Assembly (NCBI GenBank): GCA_001598975.1
Contig: BBXU01001877.1
Coordinates: forward strand, 31,783 to 95,782
Direction of reading: 5' to 3'
DNA: 64,000 nt
From: Parachlorella kessleri
Taxonomy: Eukaryota > Chlorophyta > Trebouxiophyceae > Chlorellales > Chlorellaceae
Of the stretch, positions 13,001 to 23,646 are shown in pieces. The notes below the pieces were generated by a model. The model was not told where the DNA came from and ran no database searches. It saw only the letters and a list, made by a program, of their open reading frames with translations. The translations under genes were made by a program, and so were the position numbers. Every line of letters starts with the position of its first letter. Position 1 is the stretch's first letter.

Positions 13001-14631
13001 AACACATATGTTGGCCACCGGCTTGGGCCTTTCCAACACATGTTGCTGCCCTCTGCTGTGCCGGCTGCATGGGTGGATGCCTGGCGGATGTTCGGCTGGC
13101 TGGGCGCTGCCAGCTCAGCAGACTGCTCCCTGCTGCTGCAGGGGCAGACTCGTTGGTGGGTGACCGCTTGGGAGCGCTCAACTTGACCCTGGAGGGCCAT
13201 GCCGAGGCGGTGCGCATCATGAAAAGCTTCGGCCTGCCGATGCTGGTGCTGGGTGGCGGCGGCTACACCAAGACAACCGTGGCGCGTGCCTGGACCATGG
13301 AGACAGGTGGGAGGTGTACGAGCCTTACTTTTTAGTCGTCCATGATGTTGCTTGAAGCCAGTTTGGCAGTCAGGAGGGCTTCTGCATGGTGGCGCTGGAG
13401 TGGGCATTGACTGAGGAGCCAGCGTTAGCTTCCAGAAGACGTAGAGATGACTGGCGAAGCACTATTGGACAGAACATACAGGACTCCTCAGCTCGGCCTG
13501 CTGCCTACCCTGACAATGGTCACTCTCTGTCCCCAGGCTGGAGGGTGGCGGATGCACCCTGACTCACGTTTTCCCAGCTCTTAGCCAGTCTGGGGTACCC
13601 CGGCAGTTCAGTCATTAGCACTTATCCTATCTTTGTGCAGCGGTACTGGTGGGTGCCAAGCTGGAGGACGCCCTGCCACCCAACATGTACCTAGAGTACT
13701 TCTCTCCAGAGTACCGCCTCAACTACAACCGCAGAAAGGTATGGCGGCCTCCTAGCTGAGCAGGGGTCCTGGGGTGGGTGCTGCTGCTGTGGTGGGGTCG
13801 GGTGAAGGGGAGGTGTTGCTGGAATACGGGTAGGTAGCGAAGGGAGAGAAAGGGCGGAAGGCGGAGTTGAGCGGCTTCATGTAGGGTAGTAGGATAGGGT
13901 AGGGGTCCACTCCTTGAGATGAGCCAGATAGTGTGTTGATAACGGATGCTGGGATGGCATAGCGTTGCGGCTGCGTCAGAGTGCCATGCAGGATAGCAGT
14001 CAAGACCCCTGCCCCCCGCTGTGCGTTGTCGGCCCTGCAGCAATGGGATAACTTCAACAAGCGGACGGGAGTCGAGCGGACCAAGCAGGCAGTGCTGGCC
14101 AACCTGTCGCAGCTTCAAGGCGCACCAGGTGGGGCCAGTGTTCAGAATCAGCTGCAGCTTAAGCACCGAATGCAGGCATCATTTTCTGCCGCGCTGGTTC
14201 CTGGTCTTGTGGAGGAGGTCCTTCATGGGACGGCTCTTGCTGAATGCCGTGCTGTTGGCCCAAGGGTTTTCCTCCTGACCCTCCTGACCGTATCCACACA
14301 TCTACGTTCCTCCCACCCTGCTGGCTGGCTGCTGGCCCTGCATTTGCGGCGAAGTTTGCCGCTGTGGGTACTCACAATAGTCAAACCAGGCCATGCCGCT
14401 CCCACAGCAGGGGTTGGGTTGGTCCACTGCATGGTGGTTGTGCCTGCAGGCCTGGCCATGCGGGAGCGCCCCCCTGACTGCCTCATCCCTGAGTCCTCCC
14501 CGAACCCTGCGGGCGGTGAGGAGGAGGATGTCATCCACGGCAGGCTGACGCAGTATGTGAAGACGCACTACAAGCACCAGCTGTGGTGTGTGGAGCAGGG
14601 GCTGCATGACCCGTATGATGTGGGCAGGTAG
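10048..14631 (+). CDS. Class I (RPD3/HDA1 family) histone deacetylase
   Basis: Removes acetyl groups from histone lysines using Zn2+. Eleven exons close exactly to 437 residues: 10048-10116, 10203-10286, 10583-10678, 11105-11201, 11562-11781, 12202-12286, 12496-12625, 13142-13306, 13641-13738, 14041-14128 and 14450-14631 (TAG). The family landmarks are all present: [20 protein letters not shown] at the N-terminus, the paired histidines GGLHHAKK (about H137/H138), the zinc ligands in [15 protein letters not shown] (D173, H175), QCGADSL with the third ligand Asp, and GGGGYT with the transition-state Tyr. Its length matches plant HDA9 (about 426). The C-terminal tail after GGGGYT is diverged, so I do not assign it to the HDA6, HDA9 or HDAC3 subclade. 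It is divergent from the SANT corepressor, its likely partner. Confidence 0.95.
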
Positions 14632-15423
14632 CGGCAGGGGGTGGCGGCACCTGTGCTGCCTGGATGGATGCCGCGTGTCACCAGCGGTGGCGTGCCGCTG
14701 TCTTGCCGTGTTGACGCCGAGGCCCGTTACCAACGACAGGTTTGTTGTGTGGGACGAGGGCTGCTTGTAGGGAGATGCAGTGGAGGGAGGCCTCTAGCTG
14801 GCTGTCATTGTCCAATGCGCTGTGTGGGTAATGATCATCGTTAAAGCAAAGGTGGTGGGGAGGCAGCTGGTCAAACGGGTAGTATATGGGGTCGCTCTGC
14901 ACAGCTAAGCACACGTCGGGATAATGCCTCACATCCAGACAATAGCAGGGTCAGTTTGGGTACAGGTCAGCCATGATTTCCAGTCATTTTGCAACTGTCC
15001 TTCTCTAGAAATCTCCCGCATGACAGACAACTATCACCATGGTTTTGCTCACCCACCACTTGCTGGATATTTGTTAGTACTCACTGGACTGGGTTGTGGT
15101 TGCTCCTGTTACCAGGCCAGGCCCCAACTAGTTAGGGCCGCCTAGCTTGCGATAGACGGTGACAACCTTATCGCAAGGATGGAATCTACTGTAAATAGAA
15201 ATACTCGTCACACTGCTGTCGTACCTCATGCTGTGACGTGCATACACCTTGAACAGAGACCTGTGATCATGTGATCAGGTCGTCAGCCCTTAGTCATAAA
15301 CTTGGGTTTCCCCCTCACCAAGCATCCACTAGCACTATAAAAACCACTCCGATTGTCCATATAGCCGACCAAAGGCTGCCGTGCACAATCTCCCTCTGCA
15401 GTGTCGCGGGGTCTGGCTGGGCA
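14632..15423. other. Intergenic, HDAC 3' UTR and upstream of dioxygenase
   Basis: No exon-like frame with splice sites was found on either strand. A TGTAA motif, the usual green algal poly(A) signal, occurs at about 15189, some 560 bp past the HDAC stop. It could end that transcript, but this is a weak inference. Confidence 0.4.
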
Positions 15424-18400
15424 ATGGCTGACGTGTGAGTTTTGGGGGAGTTACTTGCAGCAGCCTCGGACACGAACGACAGTGATACGTATCATATCGT
15501 GCACAGTCGCCTCCTCTTGCCTCCGTAGGAGATCGAGGGCCCCAGTCTAACCTTCAGCATATACAGATGCAGGGCGGACAAGAGCGGCATTCGCGGGGAT
15601 AGCTACTATGTCAGCCCGGCGGATATCGAGCTCTTTCACAAACAAGGGTGCGGCAAGCCTGTGTAGGTTACTAGCCGGTCTACAGGGAGCCTGGTACTGA
15701 CAGTTGGGAAGCCCATGCAGTCTCCAAGTGTGAACCAGAAAAAGCTCCCCTTCCTAGCCTGCTCGTACACACCTTGCACAAGTCGGTGCAAGTACACTTG
15801 CAATTGGCGGTCGAGAGGCTTTCCCTACACCCAAATTTCTGAAAGATGCAGGTTTGTGCATTTGCCCAAGGTCATGACGGAGGAGGAGATGAGGCAGCAC
15901 GTGGACCCGGTAATGGATGGGCAAAATAGGACCGTGAATTTGAACCAGGAGCTATGTGCTGGTTGCCTCGGCATCGCAACCCTGGCATGCCATGTGGAAG
16001 CTCTGTGAGCGTTGGGAAGGGAAGGAAGGAAGCCTCCTGACAAGCGGTGGAGAAGTTGCCCCCTAGCCAAGAACAGGGCCTTCTCAACCTGGGAATGCAC
16101 AGCACTGTCTCCCTGGGCAGGGCTCATGCAAGGCTAATCAAGAGCCGCAAAGTCAGACGGCTGGAGAGTGGAGGCGACACCTGCAGTGCTTGGCAACGTA
16201 CTTTGGCGTTGGCTTGGACGGCAGCCACACAGGCCCAGCATAGACCTTGTGGCACACATGGTCTCCTGGTTAGTTCCTATGCCTGCCGGCCCCTCCTGCA
16301 GTGGTACGAGAAGTACATGGCACTGCAGATTGAAGTGCCTGGGAAGGATCTTTGTGACATGAGTGGAGCCAAGGGGCGCACCCCCGACCAGTTCACGGTG
16401 GGCGCCATGCTCTTGGCGCTTCTCGTCATGTGCCTGGACCATGCACTCTTCAAATACCCATTTCCAGTGCTGGTTTGGTTCTTGCTGGACTACATTTTCC
16501 TGTGTGCGGTTCAAGCACTGTCTGGCACTGCATGACCACATACTTGCAGTGCCCAGCTGTTCTGGTCTCAGGCCTGGTTGCATGCAGCCATGTGCATATG
16601 CACTCGCTTTGGCGCCAGGTCTGTGCCTATTAAAACACCAGGCTCTTGATGTAGCTACATGCAGCTGCAAGCGTTTGTGTAGAAAAGAACATGTGTGTGG
16701 TGCCTTATTGCAGGTGTTCAATGTGATGCTGCCTCGCAAGTATAACCCAGCGCAGCAGGGCAACTTGTTTGAGCGGAGGTCTAAGGTGTGTTCGCGTCGG
16801 CCTGGGCCCAGCAGTGTTTGCTGTGGTTGTGAGAAGCCGTTGGCTGTGGTTGTGGAAGCGCTGATATGTGAGGACCAGCTGCTTTGCCCTGCCGAGCATT
16901 TGCGTTCTACCCCTGTATCCAAGGCCAGAGGCGGGTGCTGCCAGCGGGCGGCATGAGTGGTGACTGGTACGCCAGGGTGACCCCGGGTCAGGGGCTGCAG
17001 GGTCTGGCAAGATGCCCAATGGCATGGCCAGCCGTGGCCCCAGGTGAGCACCTCTTCATGCTCCCCTTGGAAACGTGTGTAACAATGTGCATTGCGCGCG
17101 AGTCTGTTTGGTACATATATGTCCCGCATGCTGTGCAGGCCATTGCTGAGCAGCTCCACGGTCCTGGCATGGGGATTGACTATGACCAGATGCTCGCCAA
17201 GCGGGCTGCCAGCAGCGATGCCGTGTTCGCGTGGCACCAGGACGCAGCCTATGTGAGCCCTTTGGCAAGCTGCTGCCTAGGTCTGCTTAGCAGAGGACGA
17301 TTTTCTCTTCAGCTGAAGAGCAACCGGTCTGGGCTGGACAGGCCGGGCCACACTTGATGGGAGGGATGCCCACAGGGAGGGCCCCAGGTGCTTCAAGCGT
17401 GCGTGGGCAAGCGGCGAACAGTCACGCATAAGGCAGCAACCCGCCTTTCTTCTTTTTGCTCTGGTCACTGACCCCCATCATTTTATAATTGGAGAACTAC
17501 AGGGCGGATATCGTGCGGAGTTGAGCAGCGCCGTGTTGTCAAGGGTGCATCCTCTCCTGCTTTTTACCCCTCATTACCCCTCCTGCCCTCTCCCCATGTC
17601 CAGTGGCCTCCTTTGAGGAGCGACCTGTCGACTGCCACCTGCTGGCTGGCAGTGACCGACAGCAACCGGGAGAACGGCTGCATGCGCTTCATCCCTGGAT
17701 CCCAGAAGGAGCCAAAGCTGAGGCCACATGCGCCCGGTGGGTTGGTGGGTGGCGGGGATGTGGCGGCACCTGCTGGGCACAGGAGCCTGGGCAGCCAGGC
17801 TGTAGCAGCAATATGGAGGAGGGACCAGCAGTATGGCAGCAGCAAGGCGGCTGCTGCGGGCTACACTCCTGTGCTAGTAGTGACATGAATGGTATATGCA
17901 TAACATGAGCACGGTGTGACCAGGACCCAGGGGATGCACTGGGTTGGTGACAGGGTCAGAGGTGGTAGGTGGAGGGCATACCTTCCCATATCCAGTGGCA
18001 GGTGGGGTGGAGGGGTGGAAGGCGAGAGGTTGCATCAAAGACTGGGGGCAGCGGGAGCCGCACATGGTTGATGGCAGCGTGCACGAAAGTCTTATGGCCG
18101 ACACCTGACACCCTACACCAGCAGCTTAAGGCTTTTCCCATTTGCTGCAACCTAGTGAGCTGTGCTACACCCACGTGACAAGTGCAGTGGGAGCGACCAG
18201 GGAGGAGTCCCACGCCCTGTTCACGCCCATCGACGAGGTGGCGGAGGGAGCGGTATATGTGGAGATTACTCGCGGCGACATCACCGTGCATGACGAGCGA
18301 GTCATTCACGGCAGCGGCCCTAACATGAGCAGCAGCTGGCGCAAGGTGGGTCATCACTACTTTCATAGCCTCCCATTCTCTGAGGTTGTACATAACACAA

Positions 18401-19162
18401 GGGCACATTGTAGCAAGCAACTTTACTCTGGTTGGCCACCTGCCCATGCTGTGAGCTGGTGCAAGGTAGGCCTTGCCTGCTTTAGCAGCCCTCTGCGAAC
18501 TCACCCTGCTATCTGGAATACCCCCGACATGTGGGGCGCACGGTGGGGGCTGTGGACTTCTTGGTATGGTGGCCTGTTCTCAAGTTCCCATGCAGCCTCT
18601 CTTGTCCGCTGCCATTTTGTCCTCTTTGACTTTCACATGATGAAGCCCAAAGACCTAAGGAAAGCTTCAGTTGTCTCTCTGCTTCCCTCCCTCCACCTCT
18701 TTTCCTAGTTGGTGTGCCCCCTGGCCTTGACCACATGTGTCAGCCTGGGGTATACCAGCCAGGCCTACTGCCTGGATTTTGTAGCTGCCCCGTATAGCCA
18801 GCCATGCCGGGAAGTTTGCATGACACGACCGCTGGGAAGTTGCGGAGTAAGGGATGCGCGGCGCCCCTGCTAGGTGCAAACCAAGCTGCTCTGTGCTTAA
18901 GCCTGCAGGGTCACTTGGGCGAGATGCTCTGTGTGGCAGCACATGCTGCAGCTGACCATGCTGATGGATCCTGCAACCTGTGCCTGTCTGACAGCTTCAT
19001 GGCCAATGCTGTCGGCCTGTGCAGGGCTATGTGCTTGCCTACCGGCGCCTGGAGTGCATTGAGGAGGAGCGCAGCTATGGCTTCTCCCATAGCCACAACG
19101 ACACCTTTAACTGGGACAAGTTCCATGCGCATACCAGGGATGCGGTGGCCTCGCAGGCCTAG
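15424..19162 (+). CDS. Phytanoyl-CoA dioxygenase (PhyH) family Fe(II)/2-oxoglutarate oxygenase
   Basis: Nine exons give 286 residues: 15424-15434, 15567-15647, 15852-15909, 16302-16397, 16714-16785, 17139-17252, 17604-17736, 18188-18345 and 19025-19162 (TAG). PhyH landmarks are present: GFVHLPKVMTEEEM at the start of the fold, VPGKDLCDMSG, and the Fe ligands in FAWHQDAAY (H139, D141) and VIHGSGPN (H229). The 2-oxoglutarate-binding Arg is in SSSWRK (R240), and ENGCMRFIPGSQK is typical of the family. The predicted enzyme hydroxylates a small or lipid substrate; the true substrate cannot be read from sequence. There is no obvious targeting peptide. The first coding exon is only 11 nt. An AATAAA lies 9 bp after the stop, but algal genes usually use TGTAA. 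Confidence 0.92.
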
Positions 19163-20382
19163 GTCCCCCAATAAACTTGTTGTCCTTTTTGTGTTCTTGA
19201 GGCTACATAAGTATGCGTTGGCGTCGCTGTCAGAGCTTAGCCGCGCGGAAGGACCAGCACGGCTGTCAATAATGAGCATCTAGGGAGTGTTACCCTGGAT
19301 CCAGTATTTATGAGTGCTGTGCCTCTTGGCAATGGTTTTGTGTCCCAATGTTTTTGTGGAAGTAGTAGGAGGACTTACGCCGATGTTCCCACTTAATTCC
19401 CCTCCTATTCCATATTGACCAACTCCTCCGTTGGCTCAAAAGCGGACCAGTAAATGTTGGTCACAGTCAGCGCATGGGGCTTGGAGTGAGACCTGGAACT
19501 GTCAGGGCTGACAGCAAGGTGCGCTATGTTGGAGCCTTTAACTCCTAGGAGGCCTGTTCCAGCGCGTGAGATAGGGCTGTGCAGTTCATGTCCTTGTGTC
19601 TGTGTCCAGCATTTGTTTTTGGGTAATGGATACTGCGGGTCGGTATGTGCATGCACATTAGTTAATGCTGATAGGTAGAAAGTAGAGCATGATGCTATGC
19701 GTAGGGCTCATTACAACTGCTAGGAGTGAGGACGTGCACTATCTGTCCAAACTATGTGGGACCCTGCTAGATGTGTACTTTGCAACAAGCCCAATGAGGG
19801 CGCCGAGTGTGAAGACACATTCCATTAAGGCATATGCCTTACTATGCATAGGAAACGAAAGCAAGTATAACCAGGACTCGAAAACAGAGCTTAGGCAAGA
19901 CATAGAACAAAATTACAAACAGCCCTGTCATTCCAGTATGCCCCAAAACCTCTGACTCGCACTGCCTGCCACCTAAGTTGTCGGAAACCAATAGGCGAAC
20001 CAACCTTGGATGTACCAGATAGAGCCAAGGCATCGCAGGTACAGGCTAGGGCGGGAGAGGTGGTTGGGTAGAGTTATGCTGACCATAAGAATACAGTACA
20101 AATGACCTTCATATCGCGGCAAACATGCCTGACACACCACCACCAGTGGTACAGATGAGGCTGACAATACGACAATAAGTGCAAGTAAACACGGGCGGCC
20201 TTGCACATGAAGATAAGTCATTAGGCTTTGGCCAAATGCTTGGGTGGCACACTGCTGCCATTGATGCCAGCAGGAGACCTTCCCTAACCTCCTACCCAGC
20301 CCCCCAGTCAACAATAGACAAATAAATAACTCAACAGGGATGCTACGGGGGGGCCAGAGATGAGCACCTGCCACAAATCCTG
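19163..20382. other. Intergenic between convergent genes
   Basis: The oxygenase (+) and the VHL/peptidase gene (-) converge here. About 1.2 kb with no supported exon; small open frames lack family signal or splice context. It presumably holds two 3' UTRs. Confidence 0.5.
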
Positions 20383-23339
20383 CTACATCAGTGGCAAGTA
20401 CGCCATCCCTGCCCCATCCCCTGCACCCCCCCAGAAGTGCTGCTCCGCCCTGGGAGCCGGTGCAACAGCAGGCGCAGCAGCAGGCGGGCCTGGCGGGGCG
20501 GAAGGCTGCTGCGGACCCACTTGTGTCCTTGCGCCGGGGCCAAAGGGCCGGGGCGCTGTGAGGGGGTACCTCCAGGGGCCATCGCCGTACACAGTAGTCA
20601 TGATGGCTGCAAGCTCTGGGTCCTGCTGCTTAAGCTTCTCCCGGGTGTTCACCCCGCACGTCACATCTGCGGCAGAGCATGTCCAAGGCAGGGTGTTCAT
20701 GGCAGGGCAGGGCTGAAAAGACTGTGGCAGCCAAGTGACAGCCAACTGGGCGATCCAAATATAGCCCCTTCAGGTGTCGCACCCACCTATCACATTAGGA
20801 GAAGGGAACACAGCACGGCGAAGTCACCACTGAACCAATGGGACTGCTATGTACCACCTCGCACATTCTCCCAGGTCAGGGACTGCTATGTACCACATCG
20901 CACATTCTCCCAGGTCAAGCTCACACGCATGCTGAATCCAGACTCAAGACCTTACCGCCCCCCTGCCAACTGACTGCCGTACCTGTTCTGACAGTGGCAT
21001 CGAACCAGGCCTGGGACGCCTCTGCCCAATACTCCGCGGGGTTAGCCATGATGTAAGCATCCTTGTCTTTGTATAAGCCCTGGGCCTTAGCAGTCTCGTA
21101 GGCTTGCTTGATGGCGTCCTGTGGCGGACAGCAAGGTAACCAACTCAAAACCCATCTGCAGCACATGCCGCTGCCAGCTGGCCAAAGCTCAGAGCTCCAA
21201 GGGAAGGAGCACCGCTTGCACTAGAAAACTGATGCCGCGTCTTGATAAAGGACGGCTAGAGGAAGGGAGGCCGAGAGAGGGCCTGAGAGAGGGCCTACAC
21301 AGGCAAGTGGCCATGCTCCTGACGAGGGTGTGCTGAGGCTGGACCTCCCTCACTACCGTCCACCCCATCCAGGTCAGAGCAATGCCAGCAGACATACATA
21401 TATGGCAAGCCCTGACGCCCCGTAGACAAGCAACCTCGCTGCCTCTCTGCCAATGATCCTCACTCACATGCAGGGGGTGCCGATTGAGGCCAATGTCCAT
21501 GACAGAGTGGGCAAACTCGTGCACCAAAACAGACTCCTCATGGTACCAGTTGTCGCCGTCCATCGTGATGTTCTCCTCCCCTGCAGCGCACACCCCAGGG
21601 CGGCGGGCTCCTTAAGAGTTGTGTTCCACCCGGAAGACATCCCAGGTAAGGCGCACGTACACTCACCTCTCCCACCGCCTTCCTTAGCGATAAATCCTTC
21701 CAAAGCAGGGAGCTTGTGGCAATGCCGGGAAGGGAGCGCTCATTGCTCCACCACAAGCTCAGCTAATGACCACACGCTTCATCAGTCAACAACAACCCCA
21801 GGGATTTCATGGCATACCACAGCATATTGCCAAGCGCATGCTACTGGGAGCATTTGAGGGGGGCATCGGCCACTATCGACACAGCAGAGTTTCTTGGCGA
21901 TTTCTCCTTGCATTGTCCCTCATCCTAGCAGCTGGTGTCACACCAGTAGCTTGGGGCAATGGTTCCAATATAAACCAACCCTCTTGGGGCTCACCACACC
22001 AACCCACAGAGACCGTAGGTTGGCTCTACAATGCAAAACCCTTCAAAGACCCCGCAAAACATGCTCACCTACTGAGGCAGTTGGGCAGGCCATGTTCCCC
22101 CCAAGGCCCCGGGTGCCGTTGTCGTAACTCCGGCTCTCGCCCTCACACTGCACGCCTTTCACGCCGCTGTGGGCCGGGATGTCTGACGTCACCTGCGACC
22201 AGCACAACTCCCAGCGGGACTAGGAAACGCTTTCACCATGGGTGGGCTTACTGTCGGGGCAGTGCTGCTCCGCGCCTTCCCTCCAGCAAGCACACATATG
22301 CTGCACTCTGCCCAATAAAAGCACGGGCCCACCGTTGGCCGCCAAGCTATCCTTATCGCAAAGTGTACACCAGCTGCGCTGACACTGTTTACTGCCCACC
22401 TACTCAACAGTCGCAACTCAGCTCGATTTGCACACCTGCGTCTTGCCAATGATGGCCAGCTCAGCGCCCCGCTGGCACATGAGGTGGATGATGCTGGCAT
22501 CCACGTCAGCCAGCATGCACTCCATGGTGTGGGCTGCATGGCGTACTGCCTCCTCACTCACGCAGTCCCAGGCCTGCAACGACAGCAGCACGTGGGGTGA
22601 CGGCAGGGAATTGGGATCAGGAAAATAAAGATGGGGTTCGACAACCTGACAGCCAGCACCTTGGCTGCAGCAGAGGATGGAAGCCCACCAAGGACGGGCG
22701 GGAATATACTGACTGTACAAGCAAAGGCTGGAAAGTCGGGCAACACTGGGTTGCTGTCAGTGAACCCCTTACAGGTCCCCCACAGTATGGGACCACGGTG
22801 CGACAAGCCACAAGAAAGTACCCTCTGGTAAGGCAGCAAAGTCCGCGCACCACGATGGGGATGCCAAACGCGGTTGCCCTGGCGCGATAGGTACCCCACT
22901 CCGGGCGGGGTTGCCAGCTGTGGCAGTCATAACACAGCTGCCCGGGTCGCACAGTGGTTGCGCCGTTTCCCTCCACAGTGACGGTCGCCATGTAGCCCAC
23001 ATACTCGCAGGCCACCAAGCCCGAGTCAACCGCTCTCAGGCGCCAGGCATGGGTGCTGTAGGTGCCTGCAAGCAGTGCAGCGTTGCCAAAACTCTCAGCT
23101 CCTTCATGAAGTAGGCGCTGCAAGATCCGATACGATCGCACTGGCTGAGGTCGCCCAGAGGTTACAGTGATAAGTAGGAGTTGCTCACACTGGTTATGGC
23201 CCTGGCCTGGCTCAATGACGGCGTATTCGCGCTCCTCGCCTCCATGGTCGACCCACAGCACCCTCAGCGCACTGGACGTCTTGTTTTGGAAGCGAAGGAC
23301 GACCTCAGTGGTTTGAGGAGTCTCCGTGGAGCAAAACAT
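20383..23339 (-). CDS. VHL beta-domain / HEFAH zinc metallopeptidase fusion
   Basis: Seven exons close to 386 residues: 23339-23189, 23065-22851, 22573-22436, 22192-22069, 21580-21468, 21118-20983 and 20666-20383. Residues about 10-75 match the VHL beta domain: VVLRFQNKTSSALRVLWVD, EYAVIEPGQGHNQ, STHAWRLRA, LVACEYVG. The rest is a zincin-like peptidase: FGIPIV, AELAIIGKTQVTSDIPAH, SVGEEN, then VLVHEFAHSVMDIGL with HExxH at about 230-234, and EYWAEASQAWF about 45 residues later, which may supply the third zinc ligand. The C-terminus is Pro/Ala-rich. No signal peptide is visible from this ATG. The peptidase resembles an uncharacterised bacterial and algal family; the substrate is unknown. The VHL module may recognise a ligand, as in animal VHL, but this is inference. 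Confidence 0.85.
20840..20917. repeat. 39-bp tandem repeat, two copies, in an intron
   Basis: The unit beginning GGGACTGCTATGTACCAC is present twice back to back (20840-20878 and 20879-20917) with one mismatch. It lies in the last intron of the VHL/peptidase gene. Confidence 0.85.
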
Positions 23340-23646
23340 CCCTGTAGCTGCGCTGCTATTTCGTCACACAAGACATGACATGCCGCGTTCTGGGGGAAGG
23401 GTGGCCTGCTACAAAATTAAAAGCAGCCGAACCTAAATTCTTATCAGAGTTCTATCAAGGGAGCTGCGGCTTCAGTGGAAACGCATGTCCAGTCCAATTC
23501 GGTGTTGACTCAAGTTGACTGCATGATGACAAACTTTGGAATGGCAGCCAACATTATCCCGACAGGGCTCACTGAAGAGCCACTTACAATAGAATAAACA
23601 ATATAATGAGTACAACAAGAGGCTTTCCCGAGCCTTTGCTAGTGTA

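Noticed and set aside
16134..17237. A 367-codon minus-strand frame
   Set aside because: It spans both exons and introns of the PhyH gene on the other strand and has no recognisable domain; PhyH exons fit perfectly on plus.
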